DNA of 64,000 nucleotides from Nymphaea colorata (GCF_008831285.2 NC_045146.1:3994001-4058000); one strand, 5' to 3'; numbered from the stretch's first letter, positions 16,694 to 28,809 are shown. Notes: generated from the sequence alone by a model not told the origin. Numbers and translations are program-made.

Positions 16694-16898
16694 CAGGGGC
16701 GGAGCTAAGATTTTCTGCAAGGGCGGGCCAAATGGGGACTAGGTTTTGTGAATTGGATTTGGGTAGGGCCAAACTGAACTTATATTCAAAAAATACATTG
16801 ACACCAAATTTTTTTTCAATTTTTATAGTAGATTTTTTTTTTAATTTGGTTGGGGTGGGGCCATGGCCTAGGTGCCCCCCCCCCTCCCTCCGCCCCTG
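16694..16898. mobile_element. hAT-type MITE, 205 bp
   Basis: Begins CAGGGGCGGAG and ends CTCCGCCCCTG, an exact 11-bp inverted repeat. The flanking 8-mers are attgatat (16686-16693) and attgatcc (16899-16906), six of eight matching, as expected for an aged 8-bp hAT target duplication. No coding capacity. Related 'ggcggagcc' ends appear near 47297 and 63853. Confidence 0.75.
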
Positions 16899-16924
16899 AT
16901 TGATCCTCAAGCACTACAGATGGC

Positions 16925-18280
16925 ATGACTCTTGTCCTTTCGTCATCATTTGAAAACAGCAACAAACAATCTCATTCAGTAGCTCAAGAACATGAACATG
17001 ATGAAGAGAACCAATGTTTGTTCCCTACAGCCAAATGCGCACAGCAAAACATATTGCTATTCTATTATTCCCATGAATTAATAAATGATAATATTGCATA
17101 TGTATGTGCCAAAATAGTTGTTGAAGTTCCTGTGGTAGGAATGGCGTTCGACGATAAGTCTGACACTTACATATTTTGCAATGTTTATGCACTAAAATGC
17201 GAATTCAGTATTAGATATAGAAGTGATAAAAATGCAGAAAGCATCGCTATGAGAAGGTTACCTGTTTGTTCTAAGCAAGGTTGGAAGAAACATATGACTA
17301 ACACAAATGTAGTTGTGTAACCAAATTAATGTTGGCAAGGACTCCTAATGCAAATATTGTGTCGACACATTCACAAATCACTACAATAATAGTTTGCACC
17401 TGCTCACATGAGTCGCATTGCAAGGTGTCGACGTCCCATTCTGCTATTGGTGAACTAGCTGATAGCACTGACATTTCACTTAGGAAAACTTGTAATTATT
17501 TCGTGAAAGTTGAGAGTGGTTAGCAGAATGTTATGTTCACACCTATAGATTATAGAAACCACCTAAAGAGAAAGAGGTCAGAATTGATGAAGAATGAAGA
17601 ATTAAGTGCCCTGTTGGATTACTTGGATATAAAATCAAGTAAAAACACAAGTTTTTTGAGTGCGGTGTAAGTAGGCAATGATCAATATGCTAAGATAGGC
17701 AATGATCAATATGCTACATATATTTTTTGGACAGATTCAAGGTCAAGGGTAGATTATGAATGCTTTAATGATGTTATTGGTTTGTACACAATCCTTAAAG
17801 TCAATACTCAACAGTGGTTTCCCAATTTGTGGCGATGAACCACCACTCTCAAAATTGTATTTTTAGTGGTGTTTTTTTGTACAATCAAACAATAGAAACC
17901 TTTGAGTGGTTGCTCAAGGCTTTCACCAAAACCATGAATAGCAGGCATCCGAAGGTTGTACTTACAAAGGACGACAATGCAGTAGCAAAAACAATGTTGC
18001 ATGTATCACTTGCATCATAGATTTTGTTTGTGACATGTTTTCTAAAACCCAGCAAAGAGAATAAGCCACATGTTGAACCAAAAGACTAGCTTCAATGAGT
18101 GCTTTGTAGAATGTATACTTAAGTGTGAAGATGCAAAGATGTTTGAGTCTCATGGAACAAATAATTTATGCCTACGACCTTGAAGAGAACCTTTGACTTC
18201 AAAGGTTGTATAAAGACAAAGAAAAATGGGCTTTGGCATACGAAAGACAATACTTTTGTGTAGGTATGATAAGCACAGGG
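16925..18280 (+). pseudogene. FAR1/FRS (MULE-type transposase-derived) pseudogene, 5' part
   Basis: Order matches FAR1-related proteins. First comes an N-terminal FAR1 zinc-binding-type segment (VVGMAFDDKSDTYIF and CEFSIRY). Transposase core pieces follow: FWTDSRSRVDYECFNDVIG with the first catalytic-type Asp region, NHHSQNCIFSGVFLYNQTIE, TFEWLLKAFTKTMNSRHPK and LTKDDNAVAKT, then KEKWALAYERQYFCVGM. Frames change near 17790 and after 18000, with several stops, so it cannot make a full protein. FAR1/FHY3 factors descend from Mutator-like transposases; this copy could be a dead transposon gene or a dead host FRS gene. It is interrupted exactly at 18280 by the solo LTR and resumes at 21374. Confidence 0.8.
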
Positions 18281-21200
18281 TGTAACGCGAAGCATTTGAG
18301 CAGAGCGGCTCGGGTCAGGGTCCAGACCCGGACCCTAGCCCCACGTGAGGGAGCCCGACGCCGTCTCTCCTCCCTCGTTTTCTCTTCTCCTTCGTTTTCC
18401 TCTTACCGTCTCCTCCTTACCCACGACCGGAACTCATGAAAGAAGACGACGGTGGCGGCGAGGGCGACGACGGCGGCGGCGAGGGCGACGGTGGCGGCGA
18501 GGGCGACGACGGCGGCGGCGAGGGCGACGGCGACGACGGCGGGACTTGAGGTGAACCCTGTCGTCCCCTGCCTCTTCCTCTCTTCTCTCTTCTTCTTCCC
18601 GTTTTCTTTTCCCTCCTCCCTCTCCCACTGTCTCTCGTCTCCCCTCTTCACCAAACGCCTCTCTCTGGCCGTCTCCCTCTTTTCTCTCGTGCCCTCTTCT
18701 CCACACAATCCCTCTCCTCACTCTCCACCGTCTCTCTCTTCTCTCCCATCCTCTCCCCTTACTGCCTTCTTTTCCACTTTTGACCGAACCCTCTCCCCTA
18801 TCAGTCCCCCTCAGTTTTTCTCTCTTTCTCCCTCTATTCGACCTCCCTCTCTGTCCACGCTTCACGCTCTCTCCCCATTTTCTGTTTGTTTTCTATTTTT
18901 CTCCAATCAAGCACTCTCTCTCACTGATTTTCACTATTCTATCACTGTTGGATCCGATTTCAGCTTGGGGATTTGTCCTCCCCCTCGTAACAGCAATTAG
19001 AGAAGGCCTTGGTAGTGGCGGCATTGGAGGATTTTAGCCGTTTGGGGACCACTTGGACGCGTGAGGTGGCTGCCGAGAGGATTACAGCAGTTTAGACCTT
19101 CAATCGGGGTGAGCAAGGCGAAATTGAACCTATTTTATGATATATTTTTCTTGGGAACGCGTATAATTATTGTTTGAGCATGCTAGAGCTTAGAATTGAT
19201 TATTTGGAGCACATGTTAGTGATTTCGTTTTTGGGGGAAAGCTTGCAATTATGTTGGAAAACGAAGATTCATATTTTGGATGATTTTTTAAGCATGATGG
19301 ATTAATTTTCGAAGCATTAGGGGAAACATGGTAGGATTTGTGAGGTTGTGGGAAAGATTTAGGACCGTTTTAGTGAGCTTGTAGCACGCATTTTTGTGAA
19401 CGGGTGCATCTTGGAGTTAAATAGGGATAACGTACATAAGTTGGATGTATCTTTGGGGTAGACGCCTTGATTTAAGAAAAAGAGAGTTTTGAGAAAGGCG
19501 TTAGTGATGGACGAATTGAGGGCTTTGAGTTTTGGCATCTATTGGCACGGCTAGAAGTTGGGAAGTGACCTATTGGAGAACTTGTGGGTCAACACTACCC
19601 GTCGACACCCTCTTGAGGCGATGACACGTGCCTCAATGATTTTGTTTTGTTTTTGTTTGAATTGTTGAGGTATGTAGTAGGAATCTTATCTTGTGTTTGT
19701 GTTTGCAGGTACACCGGGTACGTCCCGTCGACCTTGAGCTACCGGATTCGAAGATCGAGGCATTTTGAAGATTCTTGTGAACGCGCCACAGGTATAGCGA
19801 CATTCCAGGCAAATCCCTGCTTGGGCAAGTGAATGAATGTGTGTTCCTAGGATCATGGGATCCTAGGATTTGTGATGTGAATTGATTGAGTGTTCCGTGA
19901 ATGAATGTGTGTATGCATGTACATAAATTGATATATGATATGAATTGTTTTGAAAGACTTATAGTAATTGTTTTGATAATGTTACGCATTTGCATGTGCA
20001 TGCTAGAATTGATAACTGTATAGGACAGATGAGGCGGGGTATCGAGTCGAGTGTCTCTTCGACCCCAATTGTGCATTAGAAAGCATCCTAAAATGATAAC
20101 TGCATAGGACAGCTACGAGCCCACCACAGATTGAGACTACTTTCTGTGGTTTGGCTAAGTTTTCAAAGATGTGATTGTTATGATGATGAATGTAAATGTT
20201 ATGTTTATTGAATACCTATTGCCGCAGGCAATGATGCAAATGTTTCCACAATGGGTAGTTGTACTCATATTGTTATGACGGCTAGCCAAAACTGTTGTGG
20301 TTATGTGTAACCCTCGTGTGGAGGCAATTAGAGGTGTGGGTTCACTCGTGAAGTGAACCAACCTTATGAGCTAGCTAGTTAATTGTGTTTGTGCAAGTAT
20401 AAGTATAAGAATGAAAGAATAAGAGATGAGAGGCCAGTGGGATGTGACTATGTGTATGGGAGTTGTCCCGCTTTCGCCACTGGTCTCGCCTGTTCGGAGT
20501 GCAGGCGGTGCAAGGCCCCAGGGTACTGTTGTGTGATGTGTTTGGAGCGTAGGCTCCCGCCTTCCCAACCTGGGTGTCCTAGGAAAGGCTGAGTATCTCT
20601 CCTTGGAATTCACACATCCATGGATGAGTGCTCTACCGCTACAGCGGATAGATGGATCCATACTGTTCTGGGCCACCACGGGGGTTGTCTCTTGGCTGTG
20701 GGCCGCCCGCGGTGTGCACGTGCCTGTGTTTGCACCCACAGGAACTGTAAATTCACTGATAGTAATGAAACTGAAATGTATGTGAATGAAATGTATAGGA
20801 TTGTTGTGCATGTGACTGTTGTGCTTATGAATGCAAGTGACATGTTGAGGATGTCTTGCATGTGATTGAAATTATGTTATTGTAGCCATTGAGTGGCCTC
20901 TGCATGTCGTGTCCTGACACGACATAATGATAGATTGTTCTGATGTGTGATTGTTTAATTGAGCCCTACCTAAGAGGGTTTGGACTTTTCCTGGCTTGTT
21001 GCCATACTGCGAAGGCTAAGCCTTCAGTTGTTTCTCTTTTCAGGTTTTGGCGGACCCGGGGCGGCAGGCTGAGCAGATGGCTACACTCACGTCCTACTGG
21101 GGAGGTTTTGGGTTTGTTTTTTTTTGTAGTGCCGGCGCGTCGGGTTTTGGTTTTACTGATGCCTTGTTTTTTATTAGGCATCTATGTTGTGATTTTGGGG

Positions 21201-21368
21201 CATTTTTGTCAAATGTATAGTTGAATTGAAATGTTATATAATGGAAAGCTTGCCCTATTGTTTTGAATTGCTTGGCTCATTCCTTTCTGAACTATTGTGT
21301 AGTCACACCTCGATATTGGAGTTTAAAAAAAAAAAATGGTTGTGTGTCAAAAAGGTCAGGGTGTGACA
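18281..21368. mobile_element. Solo LTR of a Ty3/gypsy-type retrotransposon, 3,088 bp
   Basis: Starts TGTAACGCG and ends GGGTGTGACA (TG...CA). It is flanked on both sides by the identical 5-mer CAGGG (18276-18280 and 21369-21373), the standard 5-bp target duplication. The interrupted FAR1 reading frame lines up across it. There is no internal gag/pol and no second LTR, so it is best read as a solo LTR left by LTR-LTR recombination. The length and the TGTAAC/GTGACA ends fit long-LTR chromoviruses (Tekay/Del-like), which is an inference. The left part has a GC-rich repeat and a CT-rich tract; the rest is unique-looking. Confidence 0.85.
18446..18543. repeat. GC-rich minisatellite inside the solo LTR
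   Basis: About 100 bp of imperfect 18-bp units built on ggcggcgagggcgacgac. It opens several frames on both strands (Arg/Ala-rich or Gly/Asp-like), none with gene-like features. Confidence 0.8.
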
Positions 21369-21373
21369 CAGGG

Positions 21374-22050
21374 AGAGTTGAGAGCATGCATGCTGTACTG
21401 GAAAAAGAAGTCTACTGTTGTTTATAAATATACTGATTCATGGAACAATATAATGAGCTTGAATAAGACGTCAAAAGCTACAATTCACAACCTCAAACTC
21501 TCAACATGAATATGTTGGTCAGAGCTGCAACTATGTGCACACCAACCACATTTGAGTGGTTTAAACAAGAAGATATCCAAGCAATTAATTGCAATATAGA
21601 ATTAGACATGCAGAATCAAGTATGCATAGGTACTGTGTGATATGATATATAGAAGAGTCTCTTAAAAGAAGGTTGCATGCATTACTTATAATGTTGATAC
21701 CGGTGTTGTATAATGTTCTTGCAATAAATATAAATTGAAAGGTATTTTATGTTGTCATGCACTACAGATACTTGATGGAGAGAATATTAGAGATGTACTT
21801 GATATATATATCACACAAAGATGGACAAAACACGCAAAAGTGAAATATTGAAGAGGAAGTCTATTATTTCTTATGATGAGGATCTTAAACATTGCATCGC
21901 CTCTCATTACCAGCTTCAATGCAGATCACTCCTGCATGTTGCAAACTTGGCAGCATATGACGACTGAGCATATAAATACATGAGGCAGTTTGCAAATGAA
22001 GCTCTAGACAAAGTGTTGTCATTCTGGCATGAGAATGACACACAGAGCTA
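21374..22050 (+). pseudogene. FAR1/FRS pseudogene, 3' part
   Basis: Continues the frame broken at 18280. Directly after the CAGGG duplication it reads VESMHAVLEKEVYCCL, then FMEQYNELE, as in the FAR1-family region after the 'GM.ST' block. Further on is the SWIM-type zinc motif and following helix: GILCCHALQILDGENIRDVL and IYITQRWTKHAK, where FAR1 proteins have C.C..F...GI.C.H....L. The C-terminal helical part (LHVANLAAYDD, then YKYMRQFANEALDKVLSFW) follows after frame breaks. Stops and frameshifts throughout show it is dead. Confidence 0.78.
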
Positions 22051-24025
22051 ATCCGATGACACCAAACCCATCGAAGAAGTGGATGAATGGTGGAGCATAA
22101 ATATCATGTTTGATCAATATTGCCCACTACGATGGAACAGTACATATGGCAAAAGGTTTGAAGCGGAATTCAGGACATGATGTTGGTCACCGTAGGACAA
22201 AAAGTGCATTGGAGAATTTTAGGAAGAGAAAGAAAAAAAGGAACAACCAACCAATGTGTCAACTTATATAAAAGTGAAAAATTATGGGGTTAAAACACTG
22301 ATGTCATTCCACCTAATGTCAGTTATTTACCTCTATTTTTATGAAAGCATATTATAACATGCAAAATGTTTGATTGTCACAGAGCTATGCACATGGACTT
22401 CAACAAGAAGTTGTGGACGTGCATCTTCATTGAACAATCATCAGTTGTGTCCAACTAATAAAGTGTTAATTTGTACGGTCAGTTGTGCAATATAATCGAG
22501 AGATTAGTTCTAAAACTTTTGTTATATAGCTTGTAAAGTGTGATAGTTATGGCAATAGGTACTGCAATACTTTTTGTGATATAGCAAAAACGATAGTTTT
22601 TTTTATTTATAATTGTTTTATACAAGTGATATCAAAAATATATGTTAGCTATGTTGTAGCATTCAATGAAATCTTGCACCTCAACCATTGGTTGGAATCC
22701 CCCTCCAGTAGTACCTTTAGTCGCCCACAAAGCATTTGAAAATAATATTGTCTCTGGAAATGGTTTGTAACTTCACTATGTCTAATCTCAGCGTCTATCT
22801 ACGAGAGGGGTCCTCCATGAACTTCATCACAAACACATCACAATCAAAATTGCTTTCTTATGGGGATATTTGACAAGAAATACACTATAGTTGTCAAGAT
22901 TGCACTGGAAAGCTCTTGTAATAACACAATACTTTAAAAATATAAGGAAATGAAGCCAAGGTTGTCCACATGAAACCTTTTCTACTCAACAATACAATCT
23001 TTAACATGCAAACCAATGTTGTCGTGTCATAGCGTTGTTGTTCTTTGTTAAGGAAGGTCACAAAATTGTACACTTGTAGACATTTCTTCCTATTTTCGAC
23101 AATGTATAGCACCTAATGTTTTGGAAATGCCAACAAACAAGAAAGAATGAGCTAGAATGGAACACACAATCACAATCATATATTACAATCGAAATCAAAT
23201 CATACAAGTTGAATTTTGCACAAAATGGACGTACCAGTTCACATTCTATTATGTCAAATGGAATTTCCACTTCCTCCTTTACTCTTTCGACCAGCCAACA
23301 AGTGTCATGTCATTTTGCCTCCGCCTTACTATATGCTAATTGCAATAGATCATCAACAATTTTTCATAGCCTCTAAACAATTGTAACAGGAAATAAGTGA
23401 TGGAAGAAATCTATCACATGGAATGTGAGGTCAAGGTTATCCTAGTATGGTCTTGTCGCAATGACTCCAATATTTTTGCAAACTCATTCACAACCTGCAT
23501 ATAATGGTTCATGATGTGAGACACCCACAAGGAGTAAGAGTAGATAATGAGAAAATAGATAATCATCGCATGACTGATCTCATTTCAATTCCGAAAAATT
23601 ATCCTCAGTCAAGGCAAAAAAGTTGAACATATGCGGTTGAGGTTGTCTTAGCATGCTTGTTTTTCTCTACACTTCCCTACCTTGTTGGTTGGGCAAGAGT
23701 AGTTTTTGTCTAGGTTCTCCACGTTGGGGCATCCATTGCTACAGATCTTCCTCCCTCCTCTCATATTCTTTTTTACTACAACAAAACCCCAATTCTAAGG
23801 CATGCTGTTTATATATCCACCCAAATGCAACCTTTCGAGTTCTTTTCAATGATTGACGCATAAAACACATCAAATTGTCCGAGTCAAACTACATCATATG
23901 ATGTGTCAGTCGCGAAGTAATTTACGAAACAACGAGAATCTCTAGAATATTTAAAATCATGTCACTATCATACATCGGTAGTTTGATGGCGAGTTTGATA
24001 ATGTGAAAAGACTGTTGTGATATTC
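22051..24025. other. Intergenic, no recognised gene
   Basis: AT-rich sequence downstream of the FAR1 pseudogene. It may include the 3' end of that transposon, but I could not identify a terminal inverted repeat. Open frames are short and featureless. Confidence 0.5.
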
Positions 24026-24788
24026 AGGATTCCCCAAAAATATTTGGTTTTTGAAGTGCTTCAGAAAAAAAATAAGGTTTTATTTTAAATGAGAGAGAAA
24101 TGACTCGCCCATCGGTACGAGGATTGACCGTTCCCGATGTCTTTACTGAGGGTAACCAATCCAAGGGCTATGTTTATTCATGATGCATTTTATTTTTGCT
24201 TAAACATCTTTTCATTCTAAATGTGGTATGGTGTTTGAGAAAATATTGAAAATTTAATGTTTCAAATTTTTGAGAAAACTTTTGAAGAGTCGTTTGAGAG
24301 TAAAACATTTTGATTTGAGAAATTTTGAATTGAGAAATCTGTACAAATATCATTTGTAGGCATTTTGAAATCACATTTTGAAGTCACTTTAGTGTTCTCT
24401 TAAGACTTTAAATACTTTTGAGATTTTGTTCTAATTCGACTACTACCTAGTTAGAACTTCTTCTCATCTTACTTAAGTTCTTTTATATATGTGTTTGTGA
24501 TCATTTGTGATGTTAAGTGAATGTGAATATGTGAATGCATTGATCCTACATGATTAGAAGGAAATCATTCATTCCTACCATGACATTCATCTAGAAGCAT
24601 TCCTACCATCACATACATCTAAGTTTCTCATCTTTGTTTATAAAATTGTTATAAGTATTTATATGAAAAGAGAAAAGTTTTTTAAAATGGAATGAGATTA
24701 GGATCTAAAAATTTAAATCCAAATAACTGAGAATTTGGCTTGGGTGAAAATAAAGTACAATCTTTTTGAAAAAAATTGGGTAATAACA
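24026..24788 (-). repeat. LTR (downstream copy) of the Tat-type element
   Basis: Matches 36686-37431 in direct orientation over most of its length, for example gggtaaccaatccaa, tttcattctaaatg and gaaggaaatcattcattcct. It ends in ...ataaca next to the purine tract. The left border is fuzzy. Confidence 0.75.
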
Positions 24789-25712
24789 GACACCCCTCTT
24801 TGTTACTAAGCCGACACTAGCCGTGCTTAGTGATAAAGATAAGCACTCAGGATTTTTCAAACAAAACATGTTTGAAGTGACATTTTAGGTTTAATCCCTT
24901 ACCTAAATTGGTTATTTTGGCTAAATTAAGTTCAGCTTTAACCCCTTACCTGAATGGGTTTGGGCAAGATTGGGTTCAGGTTTGACCCCTTACCTAAGTA
25001 GGTCGCTTTACGTTGCAGGTTTACCCCTTACCTAAGCGGGTTGCTTTTATTGCAGGTTTCCCTTACCTACATGGGTTAATCTCAAGTCTTGAGTGATAAT
25101 AATAAAAAAATGGCCAAGTCTAATTATTACGTTTTACGATCAGGAAAAATCCAAAATGAATAGTAGATTGAATGAGGAGAACACAAATATTTGTCATTGA
25201 TTGAAAAGTGAATACGAGAGGACCAGGTGTAAAATTTTTTAAGGTAAAGAGCGTAAACAGGATCAACAAGTTCCGTCCCAACAAGATCAATCAACTAATA
25301 TGAGTTACAGTGTAAGATTTCCTTAATAACATATGGGTCTTCCCAATTTGGTGCCAACTTACCATGTGGTTGTCCTCTGAGGTATACCACTGACCGTAGG
25401 ACTAAGTCATTCACTTTGAAATGTCTCTTAATAACTGACTTGGCAAATTATCTAGACACTCTTTAGTAATAGGCTTCAACATGCTCAGCCTCTTTTAGTC
25501 TCTTTTTGTCTAGCAAATCGAGCTGCATTAGTCTTTTCTACTGATATTGATTTAGAGAAGCTCTATAAGAGAAGTGAACTTCAAAGCAGGTTTCAGTAGT
25601 ACATGTAATGGTAGAACCACTTCGGTTTCATAGATTAGCTCCACTGGATAGCATTTCTTGGAGTTCTCATAGTAGTGTGATATGCCTACAGAGTGTTGTG
25701 CATTTTTTCATG

Positions 25713-26246
25713 TCAGTCTTTTTCAATTTCTACAGTCTGCTTAAAGATGTGGATCATGATCTTATTGGTGGTCTCTTTTTGCCCATTACCTTGGGGATAA
25801 TAAAGAGCTGAAAAATGATGCATGATACAGTATTTACTGAACAACTTCTTCATTTTATTTTTGAAATGAGTCCCATTATGAGATACTATATCATGAGGGA
25901 CTCCAAATCTACAAAGAAGATTTTTTTGAATGAAGGATACTACATGACATCCTTCCACTATTCTGAGTGTGACGACTTCTACCCATTTGATAAAATAGTC
26001 CATTGCAGTAAGAAAATACTTATGGCCATTAGAAGCTGCAGGGGACATTGGTTCGACTACGTCATTTAGAAACCAACATGGCCCCCCACAGTCTCCTCGA
26101 TGCGACTCTTTGATGACTTCTTTTACCTCATCTTCAACAAGAAACCTAGAGTATTCAGTACTAAACTCACACCTGTATAACACTCCTACAAGAATAAAGT
26201 ACTTTGCTGATATAAATTGAATTGTTTTTTGTTCATTTTTGGGCAT
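25713..26246 (-). pseudogene. Integrase core fragment of the Tat-type element
   Basis: Open for 177 residues. Shows the retroviral-type integrase core: SPAASNGHKYFLTAMDYFIK (first catalytic Asp), then RFGVPHDIVSHNGTHFKNKM, where the second catalytic Asp of the usual D-N-G-T is replaced by His, then PQGNGQKETTNK (third catalytic Glu). The wording PAASNGH is typical of Tat-lineage Ty3/gypsy elements. The Asp-to-His change plus truncation argue that it is inactive. Confidence 0.8.
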
Positions 26247-26582
26247 TCTAATAAGGAATTCTCTGCTTTCAGTACAACTTTTGATATCATGATACCAACA
26301 TGTATTACACTCTTAGATATGATAAACATGTTTCACTGTTTCAAAAGTGGGATGTTCTAATCTTCCAATCTCGAAAGAACGGATTGCTTCATTGGCTTGA
26401 AAGGAGATAATAGATCATAAACTTGTGAGGCCATTCGCAATAGGGTTGCCTTCTCTTTTTATGTGGGTCAGTTGACTTTTTCAAACTGATGGATCAAGAC
26501 AATGATGATCTCTTGATATGGCACCAACTTTTCGTCTTTGACTTGCTATTCTCCGTTCACTTGATTGATGATAGGCTGAGAG

Positions 26583-27264
26583 TAGGCCTGGCCATTGGAC
26601 TGCGCTGGGCTGGCCCGGCCCGTCGAGCCGCTCAGCCCGGCCCGATAGCCTGGGTCTCGGCCCGGGCCTGACTTGGCCCGGCCCACCCTCCCGACACCCT
26701 TTCCCCCCGCCCTCCCGTCGCCCTCCGATGGAGGAGGAGGGGAGGGGGAGGGAGACAGAGGAGAGAGGGGGAGCGGCGAGGGAGACGGAGGAGGAGGGAG
26801 AGGGAGACGGAGGAGGAGGGGGAGTGGCGAGGGAGACGAAGGAGGAGGGAGAGGGAGAGGGGGAGCGGAGAGGGGAAGCGGGAGCAGAGAGGGAGAGGGA
26901 GACGGAGGAGGAGGGGGAGCGGCGAGGGAGACGAAGGAGGAGGGAGAGGGGGAACGGGAGCAGAGAGGGAGAGGGAGAGGGGAAGTGGAGAGGGAGAGGG
27001 AGAAGGGGAGCGGGAGCAGAGAGGGAGAGGGGGAGCGGGAGCAGAGAGGGAGAGGGAGAGGGGAAGCAGAGAGGGGGAGCAGGAGTATTAGCAAGGAGGG
27101 AGAGGGAGAGGGGAAGCAGAGAGGGAGACAGGAAGGGAGAGGGAGAGCGGAAGCCGAGAGGAGGAGGGAGAGCGAGAGGGGGAACGGAGAGGGAGTAAGG
27201 GAGACGGAGGGCGGGAGTCGGGCCGGGCCGGGCCAGCGGCGGCCCGGCCCGATGCCCAGGCTTA
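26583..27264. mobile_element. Non-autonomous hAT-type element carrying a long polypurine tract, 682 bp
   Basis: Inserted in the Tat-type element between integrase and RNase H. It is flanked by a perfect 8-bp target duplication GCTGAGAG (26575-26582 and 27265-27272), the hAT signature. Ends are imperfect inverted repeats: TAGGCCTGGCCATTGG at left, TAAGCCTGGGCATCGG from the reverse complement of the right, in the style of hAT TAGGGxTGGCAAT termini. Subterminal regions are rich in GGCCCGGCCC. Open frames of 281 and 254 residues on minus, and 198 and 156 on plus, are pure low complexity (Pro/Ser/Leu or Gly/Glu/Arg) and are not genes. Confidence 0.88.
26728..27216. repeat. Half-kilobase polypurine (GGAGGAGGGAGAGGGAGA-like) tract
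   Basis: The plus strand is nearly all A/G for about 490 bp, built from irregular units of gagaggga, ggaggagg and ggagcggg with scattered C or T. It forms the body of the hAT-type element. Such tracts can form triplex (H-DNA) or G-rich structures; that is inference. Confidence 0.85.
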
Positions 27265-27862
27265 GCTGAGAGTTGCCAAAAGCATGCACCCTTTTTACTT
27301 GAAAAGTCAATAAAAAATGAAGTCATTATATGAGGGCTTCATATTCAACCATGTTATGGGTACATGGAAATTTAAGTTTCAAAGAGTATGAGATCATTTC
27401 ATCTTTTAGAGTGATAAATGGAATGCCTATACCTGCTCCCATCACGTTTCTAGATCTATCAAAGTACATCTTTCATATCGAAACTGTTTCCAATTTTAAT
27501 ACATGTTTGTTTGGAAACTGATTGTTCATTCTGATTTCCTTGTACTGGGAAAAGTTTGCTAACTGATCCGCAATTGCTTCTCCTTGATTGACTTTTGGGA
27601 CACATTCAAGATCATATTGCATCAACAAAACTTGTCATTTGGCGATGCGCCCATTAAGAAAGGGCTGCTCCAAGATATATTTAAGAGGATTTAGCTTGGG
27701 GAGTATCTTGACATCACAAGGTAATAAATAATGTCTCAGCTTTTGGCACATCCAAACTAACACTAGACAAGTTTTTTTCATTGAAGATTACTTCTTTTCA
27801 TATTGGACAAAGGTTTTGCTAACATAATATATTGCATGCTCGATGTAACTTCCTTCCTCATA

Positions 27863-28057
27863 TTATGCCAAAAAACTACCACATACTGACTCATTTACTG
27901 TGATGTAAAGTAACAATGGTCTACCCAACATCAGGAGATTTAGGATTGGTAGATTTAGAAGGTATTTCTTGATCTTTTCAAATGACTGTTGGCACTCAAA
28001 ACCCCATTCAAACTTGATATTTTTCCTCATTAGCTGGTTGAATGGTTCACATCTCAT
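27863..28057 (-). pseudogene. RT-RNase H junction fragment of the Tat-type element
   Basis: Reads PFNQLMRKNIKFEW, then CQQSFEKIKKYLLNLPIL and PLLLYITVNESVCGSFLA. This is the RT connection plus the first strand of RNase H in Ty3/gypsy polyproteins (PF..L.KK...F.W...C..AF..IK..L...P.L). Interrupted on both sides by frame breaks. Confidence 0.75.
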
Positions 28058-28259
28058 GGCTAAATTGGAGATGAATCATCTGATAGACTGGATTCGCCCA
28101 TGCAAACTTCATTCCTTGATATTAGTGGGTGCTAACATATCGATGATTGATTTTGCTTTGCTAAGATCTATTCTGATCTCCCTCTTACTCACCATGAAAC
28201 TCAAAAGTTTACTCGATTCAATGCCAAACACATTTTTGATGATTCAAACGAAGCTTATA

Positions 28260-28809
28260 CTGTAATAGTCTCCCAAACACTTGGGCGAGTGTTTCAATGT
28301 GATCCTTTCTTGCTTTAGATTAAATTAATATGTCATCAATATATGCATCTATGATTTTATACATTTGGTCATGGAAAATAGCGTCCATAGCTCTTTGATA
28401 AGTTGCTCAGCATTCTTTAACCCAAACGGCATTATCATGTAACAGAAAGTACCCCAAAATGTAGTAAAAGCGGTCTTAGGTTAATCATTGACAGCTAATT
28501 TGATTTGGTTATATCCCGAATATCCATCCATAAGAGAGAACATTGCATGACTTGCAGTACTGTCTACCAATAAATCAATGTTTGGAAGTGAGTAATCGTC
28601 TTTTGGCGTGGCTTGTTTAGGTCTTGAAATTCAATGCGTAGCCTAATTTTGTCATTCTTCTTAAGGATCACTATGATATTAGGCAACCATTTGGGGTAAT
28701 CAATGACGTGATTTAATTTTGCCTTTAGAAGGTCTTTTAATCCTTCTTTTATGGGCCCTTCTAGTCGACGATCAAGCTTGCACAACTTTTTCAATATTAA
28801 TTTCTTCAA
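28260..28809 (-). pseudogene. Reverse transcriptase fragment of the Tat-type element
   Basis: The N-terminal fingers part reads KLNHVIDYPKWLPNIIVILK, then KIRLRIEFQDLNK (usual VDYRDLNK). Further downstream in another frame are YQRAMDAIFHDQMYKIIDAY and the catalytic box YIDDILI at about 28325-28345, where most Ty3/gypsy elements have Y.DD. A stop follows DILI. Frames shift between the blocks, so no complete RT exists. Confidence 0.8.

Noticed and set aside
18403-18865. Arg/Gly-rich ORFs of 101-182 residues near 18.4-19.0 kb
   Set aside because: They arise from the minisatellite and CT-rich tract of the solo LTR and have no conserved features.
26481-27326. Long Pro/Ser/Leu-rich ORFs (281 and 254 residues, minus) and Gly/Glu/Arg-rich ORFs (plus)
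   Set aside because: They are translations of the polypurine tract in the hAT-type element and extend across its borders into retrotransposon DNA.
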